Source of the DNA: a bacterium 210820-DFI.6.37
GTDB lineage: Bacteria > Bacillota > Clostridia > Peptostreptococcales > Anaerovoracaceae
Assembly: GCA_020558355.1 (NCBI GenBank)
Contig: JAJCKG010000003.1
Location: 62,001-126,000, forward strand
Length of the DNA: 64,000 nt
Reading direction: 5' to 3'
The translations under genes and the position numbers were made by a program. The notes below the pieces were generated by a model. It was not told the DNA's origin. It saw only the letters and a list, made by a program, of their open reading frames with translations, and ran no database searches. Each line of letters starts with the position of its first letter. Position 1 is the stretch's first letter. Of the stretch, positions 22,326 to 30,540 are shown in pieces.

Positions 22326-23404
22326 ACTGTCTCTCCAATCCTGCCGCCGCCTACCACCACATCTCCATCGTAAAACACGGCGGCCTGTCCTTTTGTAATG
22401 GCCCTCTGGGGTTCTGTAAATTCCACCTGTACCGTATCGTCTCCTGTGGGAATCACCCGGGCCGCCTGCTCCTGCTGGCGGTATCGGATCTTTACCTTCA
22501 GATCCAGCCCGGACCTGGGGACATCGCAGGCAATCCAGTTGACATCTCTGACCGAAAAGGACCGGGAAAACAAGTCTTCATTCAGCCCCAGCACGATCCG
22601 GTTAGTATCCAGCTCTTTTCCGCATACATACATAGGCCGCGGGAGAGCCAGCCCCAAACCTTTTCGCTGTCCGATGGTATAGCTAATCATCCCCCTGTGC
22701 CGCCCCAGGACCCTTCCCCGCAGGTCCACAAAATCCCCGGGAGGATAGGTTTTCCCTGTATACGCTTCAATGAAGCGGACATAATCCCCGTCAGGCGCAA
22801 AGCAAATGTCCTGACTGTCCCGCTTTTTCGCATTGACAAATCCCTGCTCGTCGGCAATGCGGCGGGTCTGCCGCTTGCTCATGCCGCCTAGTGGGAAGCG
22901 GGCCCGCGCCAGCTGGTCCTGCGTCATGGCGTAAAGCACATAGCTCTGATCCTTTGATGGGTCCACCGCTTTTTTCAGAAGATACCTGCCGCTGCCGCTG
23001 TCATATTGAATCTGGCTGTAATGGCCCGTCACAATATAATCCTGACCCAGCTCTTTTCCCTGCTCAAACAGCTGGGAAAATTTGATGTAGCGGTTGCAGT
23101 CGATGCATGGATTGGGTGTTTCTCCCTCTTCATAAGCCTTGACAAAGCGCTGGATAACCTGCTGCTGAAACGCTTCTGTATAATTAAAGACGTAATAAGG
23201 AATATCCAGGCGAAAGGCTACACTGCGGGCGTCCTCCACATCGGAAAGGCTGCAGCAGGATTTTTCGCAGGACGCGCCAACGGTTTCATTTTCAAAAAGC
23301 TTCAGGGTAACGCCCATTACTTCAAAGCCTTCTTCCCTGGTGAGATATGCGGCTACACTGCTGTCAACGCCGCCGCTCATGGCCACCATCGCTTTTTTTC
23401 TCAT
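22322..23404 (-). CDS. tRNA-specific 2-thiouridylase MnmA
   Basis: Uses ATP and a persulfide to make s2U at the wobble position of tRNA-Glu, -Gln and -Lys. The PP-loop SGGVDSS, the GVTLKLFE lid region, NPCIDCNRYIKF with the nucleophilic Cys, DQSYVLYAMTQDQLAR and the catalytic SQDICFAPDGDY are all intact. I start at ATG 23404, where AGGGGG stands five bases before it; the longer frame from 23428 overlaps the previous gene. Two desulfurase genes upstream in the same operon can supply the sulfur directly. Confidence 0.95.
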   Translation of the reverse strand: MRKKAMVAMSGGVDSSVAAYLTREEGFEVMGVTLKLFENETVGASCEKSCCSLSDVEDARSVAFRLDIPYYVFNYTEAFQQQVIQRFVKAYEEGETPNPCIDCNRYIKFSQLFEQGKELGQDYIVTGHYSQIQYDSGSGRYLLKKAVDPSKDQSYVLYAMTQDQLARARFPLGGMSKRQTRRIADEQGFVNAKKRDSQDICFAPDGDYVRFIEAYTGKTYPPGDFVDLRGRVLGRHRGMISYTIGQRKGLGLALPRPMYVCGKELDTNRIVLGLNEDLFSRSFSVRDVNWIACDVPRSGLDLKVKIRYRQQEQAARVIPTGDDTVQVEFTEPQRAITKGQAAVFYDGDVVVGGGRIGETV

Positions 23405-23414
23405 GGCTTCCCCC

Positions 23415-24404
23415 TTATCTGCTGTCATCCTCGATTAAAACCGTCATGACCCCGCCGCATACCATTCCTTCATCTTCAGCGGAGGTGCCGGTCAGGTCGA
23501 TATGCTTTACCAAATAGTTCCCGGTTCCCATAATGTCCCGGCAGTCCTGCAGCACCGCTCCTTCGCTGCATCCGCCTCCGATGCTGCCCGCCAGTCTTCC
23601 GTCTTCAAAAAGGACCATCTTCGCGCCTTTTCCCCTTGGAACAGAGCCCTTCGCATCCATAATCGTCACCACGACCCGATCCTGGCTATCATCCTCTGCC
23701 AGGACCCTCAGTACATCGCAGTCCAGATCAGAAACAACTCTTTCCTCAGAAGACCGCTTTACCTGAATGATTTCCGCAAAGATAGAAATGGCAATCTCCT
23801 CCGGCGTCACAGCCCCGATATCCAGGCCGATGGGAGTATGAACGCTTTTAATCCGTTCCTCCGAAAAGCCGTCCCGGCGCAGGCCGTCCATCAGCAGCTT
23901 TACCCGGCGGCGGGAGCCGATCATTCCCAGATAGGCGGGCTCTCTCTTGCGAAACAGCTGACGCAGGCAGACGTCATCGTACTTGTGACCCCGGGTCACT
24001 ACGGTGATATAGTCATTCTCGTTAATGTAAAGATCGTCAAAGCATCCGTCAAAGCTCCTGCACAAAACCTGCTTTGCCCACGGAAAGCGGGCCTTGTTCG
24101 CGAATTCATACCGGTCATCCACAACAATGACGGAAAATCCCAGCCTGGAGCCGAATTCCGCCAGCGGCAGGCCGATATGGCCCCCGCCCAGCACAATCAG
24201 CCGTTCCCCGGCTGCCAAAGGCTCCCGGAACAGCTTTCCCTCTTCTGTTTTGAGCAGCTCCGGCGCTCCCGTCACGGATTCCTCTGTCACCAATCGCTTT
24301 TCCAGCAGAGAAACCTTTCCTGAATCTGCCGGAATCCGGGTTTCCGCAAACAGGCTTTGTCCTGTTTTGAGACAATCCATTATTTCTTTATAAATAGTAC
24401 CCAT
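23415..24404 (-). CDS. XdhC-family molybdoenzyme maturation factor, domains in reversed order
   Basis: XdhC proteins guide sulfuration and insertion of molybdenum cofactor into hydroxylases such as xanthine dehydrogenase. The Rossmann XdhC_C domain comes first (RLIVLGGGHIGLPLAEF, VVDDRYEFANKARFP, YLGMIGSRRR, HTPIGLDIGAVTPEEIAISI). The CoxI/XdhC N-type domain follows at ~230-329 (VVTIMDAKGSVPRGKGAKM, IGGGCSEG, GMVCGGVMTVLIED). Most XdhC proteins have the opposite order. Placement directly after the cysteine desulfurases fits a sulfuration role, since XdhC brings desulfurase sulfur to Moco. It overlaps the previous gene by 17 bp. Confidence 0.85.
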   Translation of the reverse strand: MGTIYKEIMDCLKTGQSLFAETRIPADSGKVSLLEKRLVTEESVTGAPELLKTEEGKLFREPLAAGERLIVLGGGHIGLPLAEFGSRLGFSVIVVDDRYEFANKARFPWAKQVLCRSFDGCFDDLYINENDYITVVTRGHKYDDVCLRQLFRKREPAYLGMIGSRRRVKLLMDGLRRDGFSEERIKSVHTPIGLDIGAVTPEEIAISIFAEIIQVKRSSEERVVSDLDCDVLRVLAEDDSQDRVVVTIMDAKGSVPRGKGAKMVLFEDGRLAGSIGGGCSEGAVLQDCRDIMGTGNYLVKHIDLTGTSAEDEGMVCGGVMTVLIEDDSR

Positions 24405-25542
24405 AGGCCTCCCTCATTTCTTTCACTGTTTCTGCCACCAGCCGCGCCGCGTCCTTTACCTGGCTTTCTGTATTATGTTCGGATAAAGAAAACCGCAGGG
24501 CGCTCTGAGCCAGGCTATGCTCGTAGCCCATAGCAAGCAGCACATGAGACACCTGCCCGGTTCCTGAGCTGCAGGCCGAACCGCCGGAAACGCAAAGGCC
24601 CTTCCGGTCCAGCCGGTGGATCAGCTGGTTTCCGTCAACGCCTTCAAATACAAAGGAAATCGTTCCGGGAAGGCGGTTTTCGGGGCTGGTGAGGCGGGCG
24701 CCGTCTATTTGCAGGACGCCCCGGGCCAGCTGCTTTGTCAGCTCATCCAGTTTTTTTGCCGCTTGCCTCTGCTGTCTGACGCTGCTATCCAGCGCCGCGG
24801 CCATGGCAATGATCCCCAGCGTATTTTCGGTTCCTCCCCGGCGCCCCTGCTCCTGGCCTCCGCCGTGAATCCAGGGAGCGATCCTTACTCCTTTTCGGAT
24901 ATACAAGACTCCGGTTCCTTTGGGAGCGCCGAATTTATGGCCGGAAAGAGAGCACAGATCCATTCCCATCTCTTGCGCGTTCAGCGGGATATGACCTGCG
25001 GCCTGCACCGCGTCGCTGTGAAAAAGGATCCCTTTTTCTCCTGCCGCCCGGCCAATTTCTTCGACCGGCATAATCGTTCCCACTTCATTGTTGGCGGCCA
25101 TGACAGAAATGAGAATGGTGTCCTCTCTGACCGCTTCCAGCACCTGACGGGCAAAAACCCGCCCTTCCTGATTTACAGAAAGCCGAGTCACGGACCAGCC
25201 CTTCCGCTCCAGGCTCTCGCAGGCGTTCAAAACAGAAGGGTGTTCCACCGCCGTTGTAATGATATGCCCCAATCCCCGTTCTTCGGCAGTTCCTCTTATG
25301 GCCCAGCTGTTGCTTTCGCTGCCGCCGGAGGTGAAGTAGATTTCTTCCGGCAGCGCTCCAATCGCGCCCGCGATGATCTGACGGCTTTCCTTTATTTTGT
25401 TTTTCGCTTTGCGTCCCAGGCTATACAGGGAAGACGGGTTTCCGAACAGCTCCAGATTCTCAAAGATCGCCTCCCTGGCCGCGGGCGAAATAGGCGTTGT
25501 TGCCCCATGATCCATGTAGATTGGTTCCGCCCTGTTATCCAT
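24388..25542 (-). CDS. Cysteine desulfurase (NifS/IscS type), second copy
   Basis: PLP enzyme that takes sulfur from cysteine and holds it as a persulfide. In 384 residues it shows the N-terminal YMDHGATTPISPAA, FTSGGSESNSWAI, the Lys-bearing SLSGHKFGAPKG and the active Cys loop VSGGSACSSGTGQVSHVL. It is about half identical to the paralogue just upstream and overlaps it by eight bp. AGGAGG stands ten bases before the ATG. It is the copy next to the xdhC-like gene, so molybdenum cofactor sulfuration is one candidate role. Confidence 0.92.
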   Translation of the reverse strand: MDNRAEPIYMDHGATTPISPAAREAIFENLELFGNPSSLYSLGRKAKNKIKESRQIIAGAIGALPEEIYFTSGGSESNSWAIRGTAEERGLGHIITTAVEHPSVLNACESLERKGWSVTRLSVNQEGRVFARQVLEAVREDTILISVMAANNEVGTIMPVEEIGRAAGEKGILFHSDAVQAAGHIPLNAQEMGMDLCSLSGHKFGAPKGTGVLYIRKGVRIAPWIHGGGQEQGRRGGTENTLGIIAMAAALDSSVRQQRQAAKKLDELTKQLARGVLQIDGARLTSPENRLPGTISFVFEGVDGNQLIHRLDRKGLCVSGGSACSSGTGQVSHVLLAMGYEHSLAQSALRFSLSEHNTESQVKDAARLVAETVKEMREAYGYYL

Positions 25543-26692
25543 AAGGTGAAAACCTCCTTAAATCTTCTACAATTGTTTTCAGCTGCTCCGCGGTAAAATC
25601 CAATTCCTCTTTTGTATTTCTGTGAGAAAGGGTAAACCGCAGGCTGCTTTGCGCCTGCTCCTTATCAAGCCCTAAGGCGGTCAGCACATGGGAGGGCTCT
25701 ATGGCTCCCGACGCGCAGGCCGATCCTGCCGAAGCGCAGATTCCTTTGCGGTCCAGCATAATGAGAAGGGATTCGCTGGACACGCCTGGAAACATAAAAT
25801 TGCAGTTTCCCGGAAGCCGTTTTTTCAGGCTTCCGTTCAGTCTGGCGCCCGGAATCTCCTCCAGCACCCGGTTTATGAAATAGTCTCGCAATTCCGCTTC
25901 GTATAAAGCCCGCTTTTCCATATTAATCCGGGACAGCTCCGCGGCCTTTCCCATCCCTGCGATGGCGGGCACATTGTGGGTTCCGCCCCGCAGCCCGCGC
26001 TCCTGTCCGCCGCCGTGGACCAGAGGCTCCAATTCGATTCCCCGCTTCATATAGAGGAACCCGACGCCTTTTGGACCGCCGAATTTATGGCCGCTTCCGG
26101 AAAGCAGATCTACGTTCCACGCCTTCACATCAATGGGGATATGCCCCGCGGCCTGCACCGCGTCGGTATGAAACAGGATTCCCTGCTCTCTGGCAAAAGC
26201 TCCCATCTCCGCTATAGGCTGAATGGTCCCCACCTCATTGTTGGCGGCCATGACCGAGATCAGAATCGTATCCTCACAAACCGCCTTCTGAAGAGCCGAA
26301 AGCTCCGCAAATCCGTCTTTGGAAACGGGAAGCCTGGTGATTTCAAAGCCTTCCCGCTCTAAAGACCGGCAGGTGTTCAGCACTGCGGGATGTTCTATCT
26401 GTGTCGTAATGATGTGGCGTCCCTTCGACCGGAATTGTCTGGCCACCCCTTTCAGCGCCCAGTTATCGGATTCGCTTCCGCCCGATGTGAAAAAAATCTC
26501 TTTGGGCCCGGCTCCCAGCAGGGCCGCGATCTGCTCTCTGGCCTGCTCTACGGCCCGGCCCGCTTCCGCGCCAAAGCGGTAGCCGCCAAAGGAGTTTCCG
26601 TACCTTTCTAAAAAGTAGGGTTTCATAGCTTCAAAGGCTTCCGCTTCCACAGCGGTGGTGGCTCCGTTATCCAGATATATCAACTCTTTCAT
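25535..26692 (-). CDS. Cysteine desulfurase NifS, nadA-linked copy
   Basis: 385 residues from ATG 26692; the longer frame starting at 26767 runs into nadA and lacks conserved residues. Landmarks: LIYLDNGATTAVEAEA, FTSGGSESDNWALKG, SGSGHKFGGPKG (PLP Lys), SAGSACASGAIEPSHVL (catalytic Cys). In many Firmicutes a NifS stands next to nadA and assembles the oxygen-sensitive 4Fe-4S cluster of quinolinate synthase. Here it follows nadA by 10 bp. Confidence 0.93.
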   Translation of the reverse strand: MKELIYLDNGATTAVEAEAFEAMKPYFLERYGNSFGGYRFGAEAGRAVEQAREQIAALLGAGPKEIFFTSGGSESDNWALKGVARQFRSKGRHIITTQIEHPAVLNTCRSLEREGFEITRLPVSKDGFAELSALQKAVCEDTILISVMAANNEVGTIQPIAEMGAFAREQGILFHTDAVQAAGHIPIDVKAWNVDLLSGSGHKFGGPKGVGFLYMKRGIELEPLVHGGGQERGLRGGTHNVPAIAGMGKAAELSRINMEKRALYEAELRDYFINRVLEEIPGARLNGSLKKRLPGNCNFMFPGVSSESLLIMLDRKGICASAGSACASGAIEPSHVLTALGLDKEQAQSSLRFTLSHRNTKEELDFTAEQLKTIVEDLRRFSPYG

Positions 26693-26702
26693 AGCCGCTT
26701 CT

Positions 26703-27617
26703 CTACTTTCCCGCCAGCTCCAGCATCCGCGCCAGAGGGGCTCTTGCCGCTTCCATAGTCTTTTCATCCAGCAGAACCTGCGGCTCCAGAGTTTCCAGGG
26801 CGTTTACCACCTTGTCCAGCGTAATCCGCTTCATGTTATGGCAAAACTGCCTGTGCCCTACGGCGTAAAACCGCTTGTCCGGGTTCTTTTGCCCCAGTTC
26901 ATAGAAGATGCCCATTTCTGTACATATAATAAACTCCCGGTTCTGACTCTTTGTGGCGTAGTCGATAATACCGGAAGTGCTGCCGATATAGTCCGCCAGC
27001 TCCAGAACATCCTGTGTGCATTCCGGGTGAGCCAGTACCAGCGCCTCAGGATGGGCTTCTTTCGCTTTTATAACCGCCTCCCGCTGGATGCTTACATGGA
27101 CATGGCAAAAGCCGTCATGGAAAATAAATTCTTTTTCCGGAAGCTGGTCCGCTACATACCGGCCCAGGTTGTTGTCCGGAACGAAGAAGATCTGTTTGGC
27201 AGGCAGAGCCTTTACGACTTTTACCGCGTTGGAAGAAGTGACGCATACATCGGCGGCAGTCTTGATCTCCGCGGTAGAGTTCACATAACATACAACCGCT
27301 ACGTCAGGGTATTGCTGCCTGACTTCCTGGATTTTTTCCAGCTCCACCATGTGAGCCATAGGGCAGTCCGCAAGCTCATCGGCCATAACAACGCGTTTTT
27401 CCGGACTCAGGATTTTGGCGCTTTCCCCCATAAAGGAAACGCCGCAGAAAAGAATCACATCCGCGTCGGTTTCCGCGGCGATCCGGCTCAGATAAAAGGA
27501 ATCGCCAACATAATCCGCAATAGCCTGCACTTCTCCATCCACATAATAGTGTGCCAAAATTACAGCATTTTTTTCTTTTTTTAATTTGTTTATTGTGTCC
27601 AGCATTTCTTTCTCCAT
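26703..27617 (-). CDS. Quinolinate synthase NadA
   Basis: Condenses iminoaspartate with dihydroxyacetone phosphate to quinolinate, the entry to NAD. The 304-residue protein has the three cluster cysteines in the expected contexts: FCGVSFMGESAK, HPECTQDVLELAD and GHRQFCHNMKRI, plus VVCYVNSTAEIK and TSSNAVKV. Start ATG 27617 follows GAGG at nine bases; the codon at 27632 is less favoured. No nadB or nadC is in the window, so the L-aspartate oxidase and phosphoribosyltransferase must be elsewhere. Confidence 0.95.
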   Translation of the reverse strand: MEKEMLDTINKLKKEKNAVILAHYYVDGEVQAIADYVGDSFYLSRIAAETDADVILFCGVSFMGESAKILSPEKRVVMADELADCPMAHMVELEKIQEVRQQYPDVAVVCYVNSTAEIKTAADVCVTSSNAVKVVKALPAKQIFFVPDNNLGRYVADQLPEKEFIFHDGFCHVHVSIQREAVIKAKEAHPEALVLAHPECTQDVLELADYIGSTSGIIDYATKSQNREFIICTEMGIFYELGQKNPDKRFYAVGHRQFCHNMKRITLDKVVNALETLEPQVLLDEKTMEAARAPLARMLELAGK

Positions 27618-27656
27618 TTTTCGGGTCCTCACCCGTATATTTTTTGATTGAATTAA

Positions 27657-27685
27657 AGTATATCAGCTATTTCATATCAAATCAA
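27657..27685 (-). promoter_or_regulatory. Promoter of the nadA operon
   Basis: Minus strand TTGATT (27685-27680), 17 bp, TATACT (27662-27657). It sits between larE and nadA and would drive the seven-gene operon. I did not find a convincing NiaR-type dyad. Confidence 0.75.
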
Positions 27686-27748
27686 TAGGAAATGATACTA
27701 AATTCGGGCTCCCGCAAAAAACTCCGGTGAGGCTGGCTCCGCTTCCCC

Positions 27749-28594
27749 TCAGTCTTCCCGCAGGGTCAGGTTCATGCTTCCGGTACGGTACCCGGCCAGA
27801 TCCAGAGAAACAAAGGAAAAGCCCTGCCGCTCCAAGTAATCGTTGACCCGCTGGCGCGTTTCAGGCTCTATGATTTTTTCAAATTCTTCTGGAAGGATTT
27901 CAATCCTCGCCAGATCGCCGTGGATTCTGACCCGAACCTGATGGAAGCCAAGATCCAGCAGCAGCTGTTCCGCCTTGTCCACCATGGACAGCTTTTCCTT
28001 TGTAATGGTCTCCCCATATACGAAGCGGGATGAGAGGCAGGCAAAGGACTGCTTGTTCCAGGTAGGAAGCCCCATTTCCTTTGACGCCTGGCGGATGTCG
28101 TCTTTTGTAAACCCTGCTTTTCGCAGAGGACTTTCAATCCCCTGTTCCTGTACCGCGATCAAACCCGGCCGGTAATCCCCGTTATCATCCAGATTGGATC
28201 CTTCGCAGATATACCGGATCCCCTCTTTTTCCGCAATGGAGCGGATCTTGGTAAACAGCTCTGTTTTGCAAAGATAGCATCGGTTCCGGGGGTTTTGGGA
28301 AAAACCTTCGATATCCAGCTCCTCCGAATCACAGATAAAATGACGTATCCCTTCCCTTTGACAGAAGGCGGCCGCTTCCTTTAATTCCCGCTGAGGAAAG
28401 GAGCAGGACCTTGCAGTTACCGCAATGACCTGATCACCCAATACCTGGAAGGCTGTTTTCAATAGAAAGGTGGAGTCCACCCCGCCTGAAAAGGCTACCG
28501 CGGCGCTTCCCAGCGACTTTAAATGCTCCTTTAGCGCCTTTTGTTTATCCGCAAGCGATCCGCTTTTCTGTAAGGTTTCATTTGTCCTGTTCAT
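27749..28594 (-). CDS. LarE-type ATP-dependent sulfur transferase
   Basis: A PP-loop ATPase family protein of 281 residues. LarE adenylates a pyridinium dinucleotide and inserts sulfur for the nickel-pincer cofactor of lactate racemase. Motifs: AFSGGVDSTFLLK, RSCSFPQRE, PRNRCYLCKTELF, EGSNLDDNGDYRPG, and FACLSSRFVYGE, where the family's sulfur-donating cysteine usually lies. No larB, larC or larA is near. Standalone LarE-like proteins may serve other thiolations, so the exact substrate is uncertain. It belongs with the sulfur theme of the operon that follows, but has its own promoter. Confidence 0.85.
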   Translation of the reverse strand: MNRTNETLQKSGSLADKQKALKEHLKSLGSAAVAFSGGVDSTFLLKTAFQVLGDQVIAVTARSCSFPQRELKEAAAFCQREGIRHFICDSEELDIEGFSQNPRNRCYLCKTELFTKIRSIAEKEGIRYICEGSNLDDNGDYRPGLIAVQEQGIESPLRKAGFTKDDIRQASKEMGLPTWNKQSFACLSSRFVYGETITKEKLSMVDKAEQLLLDLGFHQVRVRIHGDLARIEILPEEFEKIIEPETRQRVNDYLERQGFSFVSLDLAGYRTGSMNLTLRED

Positions 28595-28704
28595 CTCATT
28601 TTCTCCCTCTGTTCCTTTTTTATTTCGACTGTTCTGGCGCTTTCCTGGGTTTCCCCTTTACGCGCAGCATCGTTCTTTATTTTTCCTATATGTTTAATAT
28701 AATT

Positions 28705-28733
28705 ATAATAATACGATTCCTCTGAAAAAGCAA
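28705..28733 (-). promoter_or_regulatory. larE promoter
   Basis: Minus strand TTGCTT (28733-28728), 17 bp, TATTAT (28710-28705), about 110 bp before the larE start. Confidence 0.65.
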
Positions 28734-28780
28734 CCTGATTCCTTGACTTTCAAAACATTACCGCAGCCGCAAATAAAAAT

Positions 28781-28818
28781 TGGAAAGAAAAAGCTGTGAC
28801 CGGAAAAACAGTCACAGC
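28781..28818 (-). terminator. Terminator of the 28850-29860 gene
   Basis: Minus strand GCTGTGAC-TGTTTTTCCG-GTCACAGC followed by TTTTTCTTTCC. Confidence 0.85.
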
Positions 28819-28849
28819 GTAAAGCATTGTGTATCGAGCAGGTGGATAT

Positions 28850-29860
28850 TCAGTCCTCCAGCACAGCGTAGGAAAGCAGCTCCACTTCCACCGCTTCCTG
28901 ATCAAAATCCTCAGAGACTACATCCAGCACGCAGCGTCCTACGCTGGAGCCAATAATACCCCGGCTCTTAGGCGATTCCGCAACAGGGATATCATATAAC
29001 TCTGTTAATTCTCCATCAGGATAGGCTTTTGCGTCCAGCCGCTCTTTTGGGAAAAAGTTCAGCTGCAGGTTTGGGGCCTGGACGCTGTAATCCAGCACCA
29101 GAAGACGTTCATCCCGATGGCAGAGCTCTTCCAGCTCACTGAATTCAAACTCCAGGCAAGCTTCATCTTCCCATATGTTTTCCAGGTAAACTCCATATAT
29201 TTTTACAGGAAGCTCTTTTCCTTCCCTGTCCCTGATAGCAAACTCCATGGGCTGGTCATAATGGCCGATAGGACATTCTGTCACCTTGCCGATCAGAACC
29301 TCCTCCCCCGGGTGGCCCATTTCCGCTGTAATGGAAAGAATATCCGCGTCCCAGGCAACGTCCCACATGGCGGCGTCCACTTCATACTCCGCCAGTCCCA
29401 AAAGCTCCAGATCCTGATTCATCCAGTATCCAGGGATCGCTCCCCGCTCTGCTAGGGCCTTCAGCATCAGCACCTCTTCATAGGGCCGTTCATCCATACT
29501 GACATCGCACAGCTCATCCGCTTCATATCGGGTTCCGTTGATGAAAAGCGCCGTAAGATCGGTCACTTCCGGCTCGCAGACTTCCTCCATCCATTCGATA
29601 AGCACCTGACGATTCGTCTTGTTCTCGTCCAAGCATTCCTCATCATCCCAGTTTTCCTCGTCGTCCCAATCTTCCTCAGGCTCCTTTTCCTCGTAAAGCA
29701 TCAGCAGCTTTGTTATGGTTTCCGTGCCGTCTTCGCCTGCGTCTTTCGCCTCCATAAGGCCCAAAAGCAGCACCCTTTCCTCCAGAATTTCTATTTCTCT
29801 TCCGATCAGCAGTGACCTTTCCTGTTCCTGCTGACCGGAAAGCAGCGTTTTCAATTTCAT
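28850..29860 (-). CDS. Acidic cytosolic protein, unknown function
   Basis: 336 residues, rich in Glu and Asp, with no signal peptide or membrane segment. Residues ~63-75 have the near-repeat DWDDEENWDDEE. The first ~60 residues are helical (EIEILEERVLLLGLMEAK); the second half is beta-rich and includes ITAEMGHPGEEVLIGKVTEC and a PVKIYGVY segment. I know no family. It has its own terminator and a good ribosome site (AGGAGG before ATG at 29860). Just upstream lies an 89-bp tandem repeat. Confidence 0.6.
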   Translation of the reverse strand: MKLKTLLSGQQEQERSLLIGREIEILEERVLLLGLMEAKDAGEDGTETITKLLMLYEEKEPEEDWDDEENWDDEECLDENKTNRQVLIEWMEEVCEPEVTDLTALFINGTRYEADELCDVSMDERPYEEVLMLKALAERGAIPGYWMNQDLELLGLAEYEVDAAMWDVAWDADILSITAEMGHPGEEVLIGKVTECPIGHYDQPMEFAIRDREGKELPVKIYGVYLENIWEDEACLEFEFSELEELCHRDERLLVLDYSVQAPNLQLNFFPKERLDAKAYPDGELTELYDIPVAESPKSRGIIGSSVGRCVLDVVSEDFDQEAVEVELLSYAVLED

Positions 29861-29901
29861 CGCGGTTTTCCTCCTTTTTTTCGTCGTTGTCCTATTAGTA
29901 T

Positions 29902-30140
29902 ACGATGAAAACCTCGCGCTCGCAAGTCTCGCTGGGTTTTCTAGCAGAAATTCTGTCAGGCTGCTCCTTCGTCGCTGGACAGAGTGTTCTACGATGAAAA
30001 CCTCCCGCTCGCAAGTCTCGCTGGGTTTTCTAGCAGAAATTCTGTCGAGCAGCTCCTTCGTCGCTGGACAGAGTGTTCTACGATGAAAACCTCACGCTCG
30101 CAAGTCTCGCTGGGTTTTCTAGCAGAAATTCTGTCGGGCT
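29902..30140. repeat. 89-bp direct tandem repeat, 2.7 units
   Basis: Units begin at 29902, 29991 and 30080 (ACGATGAAAACCTC). They are nearly identical: the base after CCTC is G, C or A, and small changes occur near GTC(A/G)(G/A)GC. Within each, GAAAACC...GGGTTTTC forms a long hairpin with a CTCGCAAGTCTCGC loop, and CAGAAATTCTG is a short palindrome. No ORF is favoured. The array stands between the divergent acidic-protein gene and gltX regions. Terminator-like function or a recombination hotspot are both possible. Confidence 0.9.
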
Positions 30141-30178
30141 GCCACAAGGAGACAGAAAGGAACACTCAGAATTTGATC

Positions 30179-30420
30179 CAAAAGCAGAAACATCACCCTG
30201 TTTTCAGGTGATTGTTTCTGCTTTTTTGCGGTTCCAGCCCCCATGAATTGTTAGTTTTAGGCTTGTGAGGGGTGAAAAAGGGGTTGAGAGAAGAATTGCG
30301 GCCCGCAAAGCCTGATACTTTTTGAAACAAGCAAGTGGAAATTGAAGCTTGTTTCTCCTTTTTCCACAATTCCCTTTTTCCGCGGGGCCTTCGCCAAAAA
30401 TCCCTCTGAATCTTGAAATC
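30179..30420. repeat. Dispersed ~240-bp intergenic element, copy A
   Basis: The element opens with a long hairpin AAGCAGAAACATCACCCTG...GTGATTGTTTCTGCTTTTTT, a perfect intrinsic terminator on the plus strand. It continues with GCGG-CCAGCC-TGAATTG-TTAGGCTT-AGGGGT, GCCCGCAAAGCC-GAT-CTTT, then GAAACAAG...CTTGTTTC, TTTTTCCACAATTC and a C-rich close. Copy B at 51961-52195 has the same order with about 70 percent identity by eye. Both copies sit between genes and contain a short minus-strand frame (VSKSIRLCG, VSESIWLCG), probably not a protein. It may be a mobile non-autonomous element or a structured RNA. Confidence 0.75.
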
Positions 30421-30540
30421 CCCTTTCTTTCATCATATAATAAAGAGCAGGGCTTATGGCCCCTACGTTCAGAATATCCCGCAATTTTCCAATGAGCCTG
30501 ACCGCGGGATACAGATTATGTAAAAGAGAGGTACGAAACT

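Noticed and set aside
26655..27584. 309-codon plus-strand frame opposite nadA
   Set aside because: Antisense shadow of nadA, no conserved motif or ribosome site.
30257..30484. 75-codon minus-strand frame in the dispersed element, and its 80-codon counterpart at 51967-52209
   Set aside because: The two share a few residues only because the DNA is repeated. They have no ribosome site and different ends. The element reads better as non-coding.
30421..30540. T-box leader for gltX
   Set aside because: Only a simple inverted repeat is present; no T-box sequence or specifier stem is seen.
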